A program made the translations under genes and the position numbers. Below the pieces are notes generated by a model. The model was not told the origin of the DNA. It saw only the letters and a list, made by a program, of their open reading frames with translations, and ran no database searches. Positions 1-6,601 of a stretch of DNA of 7,205 nt are shown piece by piece. The first letter of the stretch is position 1; each line of letters opens with the position of its first letter. This DNA is from Candidatus Woesearchaeota archaeon (GTDB lineage Archaea > Nanobdellota > Nanobdellia > SCGC-AAA011-G17 > VGLX01). The stretch lies in the NCBI GenBank assembly GCA_016866645.1, contig VGLX01000064.1:1-7205 (forward strand), read 5' to 3'.

Positions 1-41
1 ATTTAGTTCAAACAACTGTTTACATCAAACACTTTTTAACG

Positions 42-149
42 GTGATAATTATTAAAAAGGGGCGTATAAGTTTCAAAACTTTTCAGAACTCGTTTCTGAT
101 AATCGTTAGTTTAGTTTTCTTCTTTTATTTTCTAAATCCAGTCATCGCT
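42..149 (+). other. Signal peptide of the surface protein
   Basis: The first 36 residues have a basic N-region (K5, K6, R8, K12), a hydrophobic run from F18 to L31 rich in F, I, V and L, and a V-I-A/A cleavage-like site at 36/37. This predicts Sec-dependent export and places the large ectodomain outside the cell. It also argues that the GTG at 42 is at or near the true start, although no stop codon precedes it in frame within the window. Confidence 0.7.
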
Positions 150-3100
150 GCATCTTACGACCAAGACTTAGGCACGTGGACCGAGGTTTACGAGAACGGT
201 ACTGATGTTTCATCTAATTCCAGCGTAGCTCTTGATGCTTCAGATGGCACATTAAAGCTGATTAATTCTAGCGGGGATTTCGGGCCTCCTTACGCTACTT
301 CTGGTTATCTAATAACGACGACTATAATGCCTACCAGCGTTGCCCAGTGGAGTAACATAACTTTTGACTCTTATTTGCCAGATGGCACAAACGCGACTAT
401 ACAAGTATTAGACGAGTACAACCATGCCTACTCGAACACTTACCTTTCTGGGAACAGCAATGGGTTAAGTTCGCCTGCTAATATAAGTTCTGTTCCGGTA
501 GAGATTGAGATGGCAGTTTATCCTGAAAATGGCAAATTTGCCCGTCTAAGCCTTAAAATACTCTTAACCACATCCGATACTGATGTTACGCCTATTATAG
601 ATAACATCACGCTTTCCTGGATCGTAAGCCAAGGGAATCTGACCGCTTCTGCTTTGGCAAACACTTCCTGGCCTACCACTAATGTTGATAAGAAAGGGAC
701 TAGGCATACTGTTTACTACGCAGATCCTGTGTATCCTGCTCTTCGCTGGGCGAAAAGCCTTAGTAGTGATTACGGGGGTCGTGTAACAAGAGGAACTGGT
801 GACGTGGTTTACAGTAAGACTTTTGGCTATTTTGATGCGATCCCTGGGAAGCTTTCCGCTCTTAACAGGACTACAGGAGCCACTATCTGGACGAAATCTT
901 TATCAGGCAACTCTTTTACGAACGTAGCACACACTCTTTCTGAAAACGGAGGCTTGTATGTCTCAGACCAGTACCATGACATCTTTCTTGCTTACGACAT
1001 TAGTGATGGAAGCCTTAGATGGACGTACCAGTTCGGAACCGGACATAGCACTTGCATGACTACTATAGGAGATGACGGCACTATTTACACTACAAGGGTA
1101 GATGGTACGTTTAGCATTTACGCTTTTTACCCTAACAGTTCTGTAAAATGGATAAACACAACATACCCTCCCTCAGACAGTGTTACCGCAGGACAGATAG
1201 TATTGAATGACGAGGACGCTTTATATATAAGTACATTGACTTATAGTGGCAGCGACTACACAGGAGGTGGCGAATTATACGCTTTTAATACGAGTGACGG
1301 CTCACCCCTTTGGGAATACGCGACAGGCGACTCGTATGTAAACCTTGTCGTAGATGCTGATGGGACGCTTTATACAGCCCAAACCTCTAACAACTATTCC
1401 AACCTTGAAGAAAGGCAGATGTATGCTATTTATCCTAATGGCAGCCTTAAATGGTCGCGAAGCATAGGTTTAGTAAATGATTCTTGGTATCAGTTTTCGT
1501 TAAGGTCTGATGGTGTATTACTGGCGGAAAGGTCGGAGCAAAACCTGATGTATTCCTCATGCGTAGAAGCGATAAATACGACAGACGGCTCTTTATTATG
1601 GAATACTAATAACGTCTCATCCATCTCGACTAACGAACTCTTTTCAGATGGACAAGACGGGTTTTATTTTAGGTCAAATGGTTGGAGCGGAAGTTCGTAC
1701 ACTAACACTTCTTTACACTACTATGATTCAAACAATAATAAGAAATGGGAGTTCTATACTAACGGGAACTATTATATCAGTTATTTAGCACAGGATGAGG
1801 ATGGCAGGGTGTACGGGACTATTCGTAATTATGGCAGTGCTGTGAGTACTCTTTTTTCTCTTTGGCCTTGGACGCTTTCCGTATCCACAAGTTCAGACAT
1901 AATTAACAGCAGTGACCAGATAACCTTTACAGCTAACACTTCTATGAAAAGCACTAATCTCATTTCTGGAGATTTGAACAAGGTTCAAGTAGTCATGGAT
2001 TATGGTGAAAAAATAGCTTTAACTTATGACTCGGACCTTGATGAGAACGTCAGTGTTTGGACAGCCAACTATACGATTCCTTCGAATACCACTACTGGCA
2101 ACCATACTTTTACCTTGGAGGCTGGTGCTGCCGGAATTCAGACTGACATCACGACCAGTTTTGACTCCCCAGCTACGAACTCTGGCAACACAGGCATTAA
2201 CGTTACAGGAAGCTTTAACGTCACCGACGGCTCCAGCCCAGAGATAACCTTAGACTACCCTTCCGACGGTTTAGAAACTAGCAGTGATACTATAGGAATG
2301 AACTTTACCGTAACTGAGCTTTACCTCGACACTTGCGAGCTTTGGGGAAATTGGAGCGATTGGCACCTTAACCAAAGCTATGACGGTTTTCTTAATGGGA
2401 CAACACAAAACTTTACCAACGTTTCCCTTCCAGAGGGGGATTACATCTGGAATGTCTGGTGTAACGATACTAGCAGTAATACTAACTTTTCCGCATCAAA
2501 CTACACTTTCCGGATTGACACTACTGCTCCCAGCGTCAACTTACAAAACCCTGTTGATAGCGAGACCTGGACTGGAAGTAGTGTGACTTTCACTTACCAA
2601 GTTTCAGATATTAGTAGCATAAGCAGTTGCGAATTATACATAAATGGTAGCCAGAACTCGACAAGCAGCAGCATTTCTAAAGATACTAACCAGACTTTTA
2701 GTAGCATTAGTCTGTTTAATGATAAATATGAATGGTATGTTAAGTGCACTGACGGGGCAGGAAACAGCGCTAATAGTGCTACGAGGTACTTGACACAGGC
2801 TTGTACGGAAAGCTGGTCTTGCACGGACTGGAGCACTTGTTCAGAAAGCACACAAATTAGGACTTGTACAGACACTAATAATTGCCCGGCACAAGCTAAC
2901 AAGCCTGCAGAAAACCAAAGCTGCGGAGGAGGAGGTACAGGCGGTGGCGGAGGAGGAGGCGGTGGAGGCGGAGCAGGAGGAGCAGTAAGCGCTTTCGACA
3001 TAGACTTCAGCATCCAAAGGACCAGAAGCTTGAGAACCGCAGAAGGAACCGTTAACAGCCTTAGTTTTGATGGTGTGACACGACATACGATAAAAGTTAC

Positions 3101-4181
3101 TAAAGTAAGTCTAGACTCTGCGACTGTAACGATAACTTCGGAGCCTGTAACCGCCACGATAAAGGTTGGTGAGACTGTAACGGTAGACCTGAACAAGGAT
3201 GGCATAATGGATTTAGGGATTACTCTGGAGGGTGTTACGGGAACATCTGCTGATATGGTGTTTGAGAAGCTGACAGGAGCAGATGTAATAGCAGAAGAAG
3301 ACACGGCAGCATCAAAACAAAAGTTTTCACTAAGCAAGAAAGAGATCAGAATGGAAGTAACACAAGGTGAGACGGTACAAGAAAGTTTTAGAATAAAAAA
3401 TGACGGTACAGAAACCCTGATTTTGAACTTGGAAATTAGTGATGATTTGAAAAGCTACATAGTCCTGAGCAAAGATGTTTTAGCTTTAGGCAAGGGCGAA
3501 GATAAGAATATTGATGTTAACTTCTTAGCGCCTGCAACTCTAGAACCAGGGACTTATACGGGAAGGATCATTATTAAAACTAAACTGAAAGAGCTATCCC
3601 TACCATTACAAATGACTGTAAAGAAAAGAGAGGCTTTGTTTGATGTTAAGGTAAAAATTCCAGAAAAATTCAAGAAGGTTTACCCAGGAGAGAGCGTGGT
3701 GGCAGACGTAACTTTGTTGAATATTGGTAAGATTGGGCAGGTTGACGTGGATGTTTATTATACAATCAAGGATCAAGAAGGGATTGTGGTGACTTTTTCT
3801 AAAGAAACTGTTGGCGTAGAGGTTGCAGCTTCTTTCACTAAAACTTTAACACTGCCAGAAGACGTGACTGTAGGTAATTACACCTTTTTTGTAAACATAA
3901 CATACAAGGATACAAGCACGACAGGAGAAGACTATTTCTTGGTAAAAAGGGAAATACCTATCATACCTAGGTTCATACGGGGAAGATTTTATGAGCTACT
4001 AGTCTGGGTCGTAGGCGGACTACTTCTATTAGTAATATTCTTCGTGGTGAGAGAAAGGCATCTTAAAAAAATTATTAAGGAAGTTAAAGGGAAAGAAGAG
4101 AAAGACATAAAAAGATTGGAAGTTAGAGAGAAAAAATTAGAAAGGGCTCTTAGTAAGATAAGGAAAAGGGAGAAAAAATAA
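42..4181 (+). CDS. Giant secreted, membrane-anchored surface protein: PQQ-like propeller, Ig-like domains, TSP1-like module, Gly linker
   Basis: This is probably a cell-surface glycoprotein for adhesion or binding; no catalytic site is visible. Residues 1-36 are a signal peptide (basic start, hydrophobic core 18-31, likely cut after VIA36). Residues about 207-605 carry PQQ/quinoprotein-like propeller repeats with the recurrent pattern aromatic/L-x-A-x-(D/N)-x-x-(D/T)-G-x-x-x-W (271-283, 316-327, 412-424, 461-471, 508-520, 560-569). Ig-like domains follow at about 610-730, 732-826 (Cys765/Cys807) and 829-917 (Cys863/Cys902). Residues 920-961 form a TSP1-like W-x-C-x-x-W-x-x-C module with six cysteines, then a Gly tract at 962-981. 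Further beta domains span about 983-1078, 1098-1195 and 1196-1307. A transmembrane helix lies at 1317-1336, followed by a Lys/Arg/Glu-rich cytoplasmic tail of 43 residues. About 40 N-x-S/T sequons occur before the Gly tract. The start is GTG; the frame is open to the window edge, but the signal peptide supports this start. The architecture is typical of DPANN surface proteins; the ligand is unknown. Confidence 0.85.
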   Translation: MIIIKKGRISFKTFQNSFLIIVSLVFFFYFLNPVIAASYDQDLGTWTEVYENGTDVSSNSSVALDASDGTLKLINSSGDFGPPYATSGYLITTTIMPTSVAQWSNITFDSYLPDGTNATIQVLDEYNHAYSNTYLSGNSNGLSSPANISSVPVEIEMAVYPENGKFARLSLKILLTTSDTDVTPIIDNITLSWIVSQGNLTASALANTSWPTTNVDKKGTRHTVYYADPVYPALRWAKSLSSDYGGRVTRGTGDVVYSKTFGYFDAIPGKLSALNRTTGATIWTKSLSGNSFTNVAHTLSENGGLYVSDQYHDIFLAYDISDGSLRWTYQFGTGHSTCMTTIGDDGTIYTTRVDGTFSIYAFYPNSSVKWINTTYPPSDSVTAGQIVLNDEDALYISTLTYSGSDYTGGGELYAFNTSDGSPLWEYATGDSYVNLVVDADGTLYTAQTSNNYSNLEERQMYAIYPNGSLKWSRSIGLVNDSWYQFSLRSDGVLLAERSEQNLMYSSCVEAINTTDGSLLWNTNNVSSISTNELFSDGQDGFYFRSNGWSGSSYTNTSLHYYDSNNNKKWEFYTNGNYYISYLAQDEDGRVYGTIRNYGSAVSTLFSLWPWTLSVSTSSDIINSSDQITFTANTSMKSTNLISGDLNKVQVVMDYGEKIALTYDSDLDENVSVWTANYTIPSNTTTGNHTFTLEAGAAGIQTDITTSFDSPATNSGNTGINVTGSFNVTDGSSPEITLDYPSDGLETSSDTIGMNFTVTELYLDTCELWGNWSDWHLNQSYDGFLNGTTQNFTNVSLPEGDYIWNVWCNDTSSNTNFSASNYTFRIDTTAPSVNLQNPVDSETWTGSSVTFTYQVSDISSISSCELYINGSQNSTSSSISKDTNQTFSSISLFNDKYEWYVKCTDGAGNSANSATRYLTQACTESWSCTDWSTCSESTQIRTCTDTNNCPAQANKPAENQSCGGGGTGGGGGGGGGGGAGGAVSAFDIDFSIQRTRSLRTAEGTVNSLSFDGVTRHTIKVTKVSLDSATVTITSEPVTATIKVGETVTVDLNKDGIMDLGITLEGVTGTSADMVFEKLTGADVIAEEDTAASKQKFSLSKKEIRMEVTQGETVQESFRIKNDGTETLILNLEISDDLKSYIVLSKDVLALGKGEDKNIDVNFLAPATLEPGTYTGRIIIKTKLKELSLPLQMTVKKREALFDVKVKIPEKFKKVYPGESVVADVTLLNIGKIGQVDVDVYYTIKDQEGIVVTFSKETVGVEVAASFTKTLTLPEDVTVGNYTFFVNITYKDTSTTGEDYFLVKREIPIIPRFIRGRFYELLVWVVGGLLLLVIFFVVRERHLKKIIKEVKGKEEKDIKRLEVREKKLERALSKIRKREKK
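2925..2984 (+). repeat. GGN-repeat tract encoding a poly-glycine linker
   Basis: Twenty codons (residues 962-981) encode 17 glycines, broken only by one Thr and two Ala, using all of GGA, GGT and GGC. The tract follows the last cysteine of the TSP1-like module and precedes the membrane-proximal beta domains. It is probably a flexible spacer. The mixed synonymous codons suggest that it is kept as protein rather than being a fresh DNA slippage product. Confidence 0.85.
3990..4049 (+). other. C-terminal transmembrane helix of the surface protein
   Basis: Residues 1317-1336 form an uninterrupted hydrophobic stretch (Y-E-L-L-V-W-V-V-G-G, then L, V, I and F). It is preceded by arginines (R1314 region) and followed by a 43-residue tail dominated by K, R and E, with coiled-coil-like spacing. 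The positive-inside rule puts the tail in the cytoplasm, making a type I-like anchor with the ectodomain outside. Confidence 0.8.
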
Positions 4182-4184
4182 AAA
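4173..4184 (-). terminator. Oligo-T terminator for the NAD kinase gene
   Basis: On the minus strand this reads T5-A-T6, 37 bases past the NAD kinase stop codon and overlapping the stop of the convergent surface-protein gene. Oligo-T tracts without a needed hairpin are the usual archaeal termination signal. The small inverted repeat at 4207-4219 lies between the stop and this tract. Confidence 0.5.
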
Positions 4185-4206
4185 CCTCCAACAGTGATGG
4201 TGTGAA

Positions 4207-4219
4207 CCTGCTGAGCAGG
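4207..4219. repeat. Short perfect inverted repeat between convergent genes
   Basis: CCTGC-TGA-GCAGG forms a 5-bp GC-rich stem with a three-base loop in the 39-base gap between two converging genes. It could help transcription end on either strand or stabilise 3' ends. No T-run follows it immediately, and at this length chance is possible. Confidence 0.35.
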
Positions 4220-4220
4220 A

Positions 4221-4931
4221 TTATATTCTCACCTTAGTTTTTCCTCTGATTTTCAAAAGCTTCGCTGCCATGCCATGCTTCCTTATGTGTATGACATCTC
4301 CAGATTTTAGGATTATCACGTTCTTGTTAGAGTCTGTGGACATAACTCCTGGCCCCCTGGTGATAACTACTCTTATCTTCGAGTTTTCTGGCAGTATCAG
4401 GTTTTTCACAGGCTTCATAGTGTTGTTGAAAGCTATGCCAAGCCCTTTACTGAATGATTTACGTGTTACCGAGAAGAAATGTGCTGTTGAGCCGTAAGGC
4501 GTAGCTACTACTATCCCATCACCGATGCATCCTAAAGCTACAAGCTTATTACTAACATATACGTCGAATCTTAAAGCGCTCGGAGGCGTGTAAGCTATGT
4601 TTATGTCGTTAAGCCCTATAAGTTTTTTTCCATTAACAGACCCTTCTATTTTAGTATAGCCTGTCAAGCTGTATTTTTTTGCTACAAAATCCTCCATAAC
4701 CTCTTGATAGCATTTCATGCTAATCTTATTTGATGGTCCTGAATGATAAATGAAAAGCTTAGTCACCTGAGGGTATAACTTTTCTGCGTAAAGCAGAGTG
4801 CCATCTCCTCCGAAAGCTATCACGGCTTCAGGTTTTCTGTTATCTATCACTAAACGTTTATCTTTTTCAACAAGTTTTTTGAAGAATCCCCTTCTTTCCA
4901 GGCATACAACTGCTACTCTTATGCGAACCAT
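4221..4931 (-). CDS. nadK: NAD kinase (ATP-NAD kinase family), short and divergent
   Basis: It likely phosphorylates NAD to NADP in the cytoplasm. Of 236 residues, which is short for the family (about 250-300), the diagnostic pieces are visible: G41-G-D-G-T-L-L, the nucleotide-binding GGDG loop; L107-N-D, in place of the usual N-E pair; and D138-G-I-V-V-A-T-P-Y-G-S-T-A150, matching the family signature DG..VATPTGSTAY but with Tyr for Thr at 146 and His for Tyr at 151. The usual segment after the GGDG region (GIN.G.LGFL type) is replaced by an unrelated-looking I-Y-H-S-G-P-S-N (61-68), and the late D-G motif appears as D200-S. The start is ATG with a TATA box 30 bases upstream and no ribosome site, so the message is probably leaderless. 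The family is secure. Full activity and NAD versus NADH preference cannot be read from this sequence. Confidence 0.8.
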   Translation of the reverse strand: MVRIRVAVVCLERRGFFKKLVEKDKRLVIDNRKPEAVIAFGGDGTLLYAEKLYPQVTKLFIYHSGPSNKISMKCYQEVMEDFVAKKYSLTGYTKIEGSVNGKKLIGLNDINIAYTPPSALRFDVYVSNKLVALGCIGDGIVVATPYGSTAHFFSVTRKSFSKGLGIAFNNTMKPVKNLILPENSKIRVVITRGPGVMSTDSNKNVIILKSGDVIHIRKHGMAAKLLKIRGKTKVRI

Positions 4932-4960
4932 GTTTTATTAGAGTAGAAAAGCGTTCGTAT

Positions 4961-4970
4961 TTATATAAAG
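4961..4970 (-). promoter_or_regulatory. Archaeal TATA box (with BRE) of the NAD kinase gene
   Basis: The minus strand reads CTTTATATAA, preceded by the purine-rich GAAAA as a BRE-like element. It ends 30 bases before the ATG at 4931. Archaeal transcription usually starts about 25 bases past the TATA box, so the transcript would begin at or a few bases before the start codon, fitting a leaderless message. Confidence 0.75.
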
Positions 4971-4980
4971 TTTTCTAAGG

Positions 4981-4994
4981 AAAAAAATAAAAAA
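4981..4994 (-). terminator. Oligo-T terminator of the MazG-like/swivelling-domain gene
   Basis: On the minus strand this is T6-A-T7, beginning three bases after the stop codon at 4997. It lies directly before the TATA box of the next gene on the same strand. This strongly suggests that the two minus-strand genes are separate transcription units. Confidence 0.65.
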
Positions 4995-4996
4995 GA

Positions 4997-5632
4997 TTAT
5001 TCTAAGATTTTCACTTCTCCTTTTTCTGCGTCCACGAAGATTAGTTGGCCGTGCTTTATAGACTTGGTAGCGTTCCCGGTCCCTACTACGCAAGGTATGT
5101 TGTACTCCCTAGCTACGACAGCTGCGTGGCATACTGTGCTCCCATGGTCTGTGACTATCGCTGAGGCTTTCTTGGCATAGAGCATTATGTCCGGCTTGGT
5201 GAACTCTGCCACTAGTATCTGCCCTTCCTTGAAATTCTCTATCTTGTTGTACTCGTTGACCACGTAAGCCAAGCCTTTCGCGCTGCCTACGCATGCTGGT
5301 TTTCCTAAGATTTTCTCTATGCTTTTCTCTGCTACTTTCTTCCAGTCTGCGCTTTCCCAATTCTGCATTCCTTTTTCAAAGGCTTCTTTCACTGAAACGT
5401 CTCTCAGGTGTGCTAATGCCATCAGTTGTATGAACGCCTGCCCGTAAGCCAGTATTTCGTCGTCTTTAGAGCCGTGCGGCCTAGCGTTCGGGTTCAGTTT
5501 TGAGTCATGGCTTATGTACTTGCCCACGTCGCCTACCTCGCTCATTGCTATTATATACCTGAACTCCACGTCTTTCCTGTCTTCTTTCTCCATCAGCTTC
5601 TTAATCCTGTCTTCTATTTTCTTAAGATTCAT
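4997..5632 (-). CDS. MazG-like helical domain fused to a PEP-synthase-type swivelling phosphohistidine domain
   Basis: The C-terminal half, about residues 108-211 (numbered from the ATG at 5632), is a PEP-utilising mobile domain: G-x-A-x-G near 116-120, G-Q-I-L-V-A at 137-142, T-K-P-D at 145-148, and the phospho-histidine loop D-H-G-S-T-V-C-H-A-A with His169, followed by V-V-A-R-E and I-P-C-V-V-G-T. The C-H-A-A form resembles PEP synthase (PpsA). The ATP-grasp and PEP-barrel domains of that enzyme are absent, so it cannot make PEP alone. Residues about 1-100 are helical with an E-V-G-D motif (32-35) and a second helix (59-74) ending Q-L-M-A-L-A, like MazG nucleotide pyrophosphohydrolases; the expected second-motif Asp seems to be Gln65. 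The ATG is chosen over the TTG one codon earlier because GGAGGTG lies 7 bases upstream. Substrate and partner are unknown. The swivelling domain is certain, the MazG likeness moderate. Confidence 0.8.
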   Translation of the reverse strand: MNLKKIEDRIKKLMEKEDRKDVEFRYIIAMSEVGDVGKYISHDSKLNPNARPHGSKDDEILAYGQAFIQLMALAHLRDVSVKEAFEKGMQNWESADWKKVAEKSIEKILGKPACVGSAKGLAYVVNEYNKIENFKEGQILVAEFTKPDIMLYAKKASAIVTDHGSTVCHAAVVAREYNIPCVVGTGNATKSIKHGQLIFVDAEKGEVKILE

Positions 5633-5639
5633 CAACTAA

Positions 5640-5646
5640 CACCTCC
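5640..5646 (-). promoter_or_regulatory. Strong ribosome binding site deciding the start of the swivelling-domain gene
   Basis: The minus strand carries GGAGGTG, a full match to the archaeal anti-Shine-Dalgarno sequence. It is 7 bases from the ATG at 5632 but only 4 from the upstream TTG at 5635. The spacing favours the ATG. Confidence 0.75.
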
Positions 5647-5675
5647 TTTGCATTATAGTGGTAGTGTTTTAATCG

Positions 5676-5687
5676 TATTATGTATTT
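5676..5687 (-). promoter_or_regulatory. Candidate TATA element for the swivelling-domain gene
   Basis: The minus strand reads AAATACATAATA about 44 bases before the ATG. A start site some 25 bases downstream would leave a leader of roughly 20 bases that still contains the GGAGGTG site. The match to the TATA consensus is imperfect. Confidence 0.35.
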
Positions 5688-5702
5688 CTTACAAAAAATA
5701 TG

Positions 5703-5713
5703 CTACAGTGTAG
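5703..5713. promoter_or_regulatory. 11-bp palindrome, possible operator in a divergent promoter region
   Basis: CTACA-G-TGTAG is a perfect inverted repeat around a central base. It lies in the 117-bp space between the divergent swivelling-domain and regulator genes, a few bases upstream of the plus-strand TATA element. That position suits a repressor or activator site, perhaps for the adjacent winged-helix protein. The assignment rests on position and symmetry only. Confidence 0.35.
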
Positions 5714-5716
5714 TAA

Positions 5717-5728
5717 TATTTTTAAAAA
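5717..5728 (+). promoter_or_regulatory. Candidate TATA box of the winged-helix regulator gene
   Basis: TATTTTTAAAAA is centred about 28 bases before the ATG at 5750, so transcription would begin near the start codon. A weak AGGT at 5738-5741 could serve as a ribosome site if the leader is slightly longer. Confidence 0.5.
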
Positions 5729-5749
5729 GGGGAAATAAGGTACTTGGTA

Positions 5750-6589
5750 ATGATTGACAGGGCTACGATAAAAAAGATAGAAGAAAGCGTTTATTCTAAG
5801 CCTAGGACTATACAAGAGATCGCCCAGCTAATAAATAAGAGCTGGAGGACGGCCGACAGCTACGTAGACACCATAACATCAGAGACTGGGAACATAGCAG
5901 TAAGAACGTTAAGGGGCGGCACCAGAGGTGCAGTAAAGATAGTCTACTGGAACAACACAGAACGAATCCATTCTTCACAAGCCCAAGAGCGATTGTTCAA
6001 GCAGATAGAGCTAGGAAGGATAAAGCACGACTTCTCGCCATTCGACATCTATCAATACGTTGACGAGAAGAAAAGGACATCGTTCTTCGAGGAGCAGGAA
6101 GAAGAGCTGATAAACGTCAAGCAAGACCTGGCAGGAACATTAAAGAGCGCGCAAAGGCAGGTTTTGTTCTTCTCAGGAAGCCTATCATGGGCCAACCTTA
6201 AACAGCAAAACAAAGAATTGACAAAAGTCTTCCAAGAAATCACTGAAAGGGACGTCTCGCTGAAATTCTTAGCCAACATAGACCTGACAAGCCTAGCCAA
6301 CGCGCAGAAGATAAACGCGATAAACACCATAATCGGCAAAGAGCGGATAGAGATAAGGCACTGCGAGCAGCCACTAAGGGCATTCATAGTAGACGACAAG
6401 GTCGTGAAGATGAAAGAGATAAAAAGCCTCACCGAGCCTTCGAAGAAAGGCAAGAACACTTACTTATTCTACGAAATCTACGACGAAGACTGGGTCCTCT
6501 GGATGCAGAAAATATTCTGGAACTTCTTCAGGATAGCAATACCCTTACAGAAAAGGATGAAAGACCTGAAAACGATAAGGAAGTTATAA
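5750..6589 (+). CDS. Winged-helix transcriptional regulator with TrmB/PLD-like C-terminal domain
   Basis: This is a likely DNA-binding regulator of 279 residues. Residues about 4-67 form a winged helix: helix 5-14, then T20-I-Q-E-I-A-Q-L-I and the recognition helix region S31-W-R-T-A-D-S-Y-V-D, and a basic hairpin wing R52-T-L-R-G-G-T-R-G. An acidic, glutamine-rich helical linker spans about 105-136. The C-terminal part (about 136-225) has strands V-L-F-F-S-G (138-143) and S-L-K-F-L-A-N (170-176), then I-E-I-R-H (200-204) and R210-A-F-I-V-D-D-K-V-V-K, as in the phospholipase-D-like effector domain of TrmB-family archaeal regulators, without an HxK catalytic motif. The tail (about 240-279) is aromatic and basic. 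ATG at 5750 is preferred over TTG at 5744, which would lie too close to the weak AGGT. Divergence from the swivelling-domain gene suggests local control. The ligand is unknown; the family link comes from motif resemblance only. Confidence 0.7.
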   Translation: MIDRATIKKIEESVYSKPRTIQEIAQLINKSWRTADSYVDTITSETGNIAVRTLRGGTRGAVKIVYWNNTERIHSSQAQERLFKQIELGRIKHDFSPFDIYQYVDEKKRTSFFEEQEEELINVKQDLAGTLKSAQRQVLFFSGSLSWANLKQQNKELTKVFQEITERDVSLKFLANIDLTSLANAQKINAINTIIGKERIEIRHCEQPLRAFIVDDKVVKMKEIKSLTEPSKKGKNTYLFYEIYDEDWVLWMQKIFWNFFRIAIPLQKRMKDLKTIRKL

Positions 6590-6601
6590 AAATTTTAAAA
6601 A
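6588..6601. terminator. A5-T4-A5 symmetric junction between convergent genes
   Basis: The stop codons of the regulator and the 90-residue gene are only five bases apart. This AT-only stretch spans both: on the minus strand it reads T5-A4-T5, a plausible terminator for the inhibitor-like genes. On the plus strand the T-run is only four bases, so it is weaker in that direction. Confidence 0.4.

Noticed and set aside
1..41. Promoter for the surface protein
   Set aside because: Only a weak TTTACA-like stretch near 19-24 is visible and most of the promoter region probably lies outside the window; GGTGAT at 41-46 matches a ribosome site, but it overlaps the GTG start and no usual start codon follows it closely in frame.
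2026..2586. Two plus-strand open frames (2026-2247 and 2380-2586) inside the surface-protein gene
   Set aside because: They are shifted-frame shadows with no recognisable domain and overlap well-supported Ig-like coding sequence.
2594..3337. Long minus-strand open frame with a proline run opposite the surface-protein gene
   Set aside because: Its poly-proline stretch is only the reverse complement of the GGN glycine tract, and the plus-strand frame has a signal peptide, domains and an anchor.
4270..4497. Plus-strand open frame opposite the NAD kinase gene
   Set aside because: It lies antisense to the GSTA motif region and has no ribosome site or protein-like features.
5109..5360. Minus-strand open frame in another frame of the swivelling-domain gene
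   Set aside because: It overlaps the phospho-histidine domain coding sequence; its Arg/Glu-rich composition is typical of a shifted frame.
5633..5635. TTG start one codon before the ATG of the swivelling-domain gene
   Set aside because: The ribosome site is spaced 7 bases from the ATG but only 4 from the TTG.
5744..5746. TTG start for the regulator
   Set aside because: It would lie only two bases from the weak AGGT and before the start site expected from the TATA box; the ATG at 5750 fits both.
6052..6459. Minus-strand 135-codon frame opposite the regulator
   Set aside because: Its Ser/Phe/Leu-rich content mirrors the Lys/Glu-rich plus-strand codons; it has no domain or start context.
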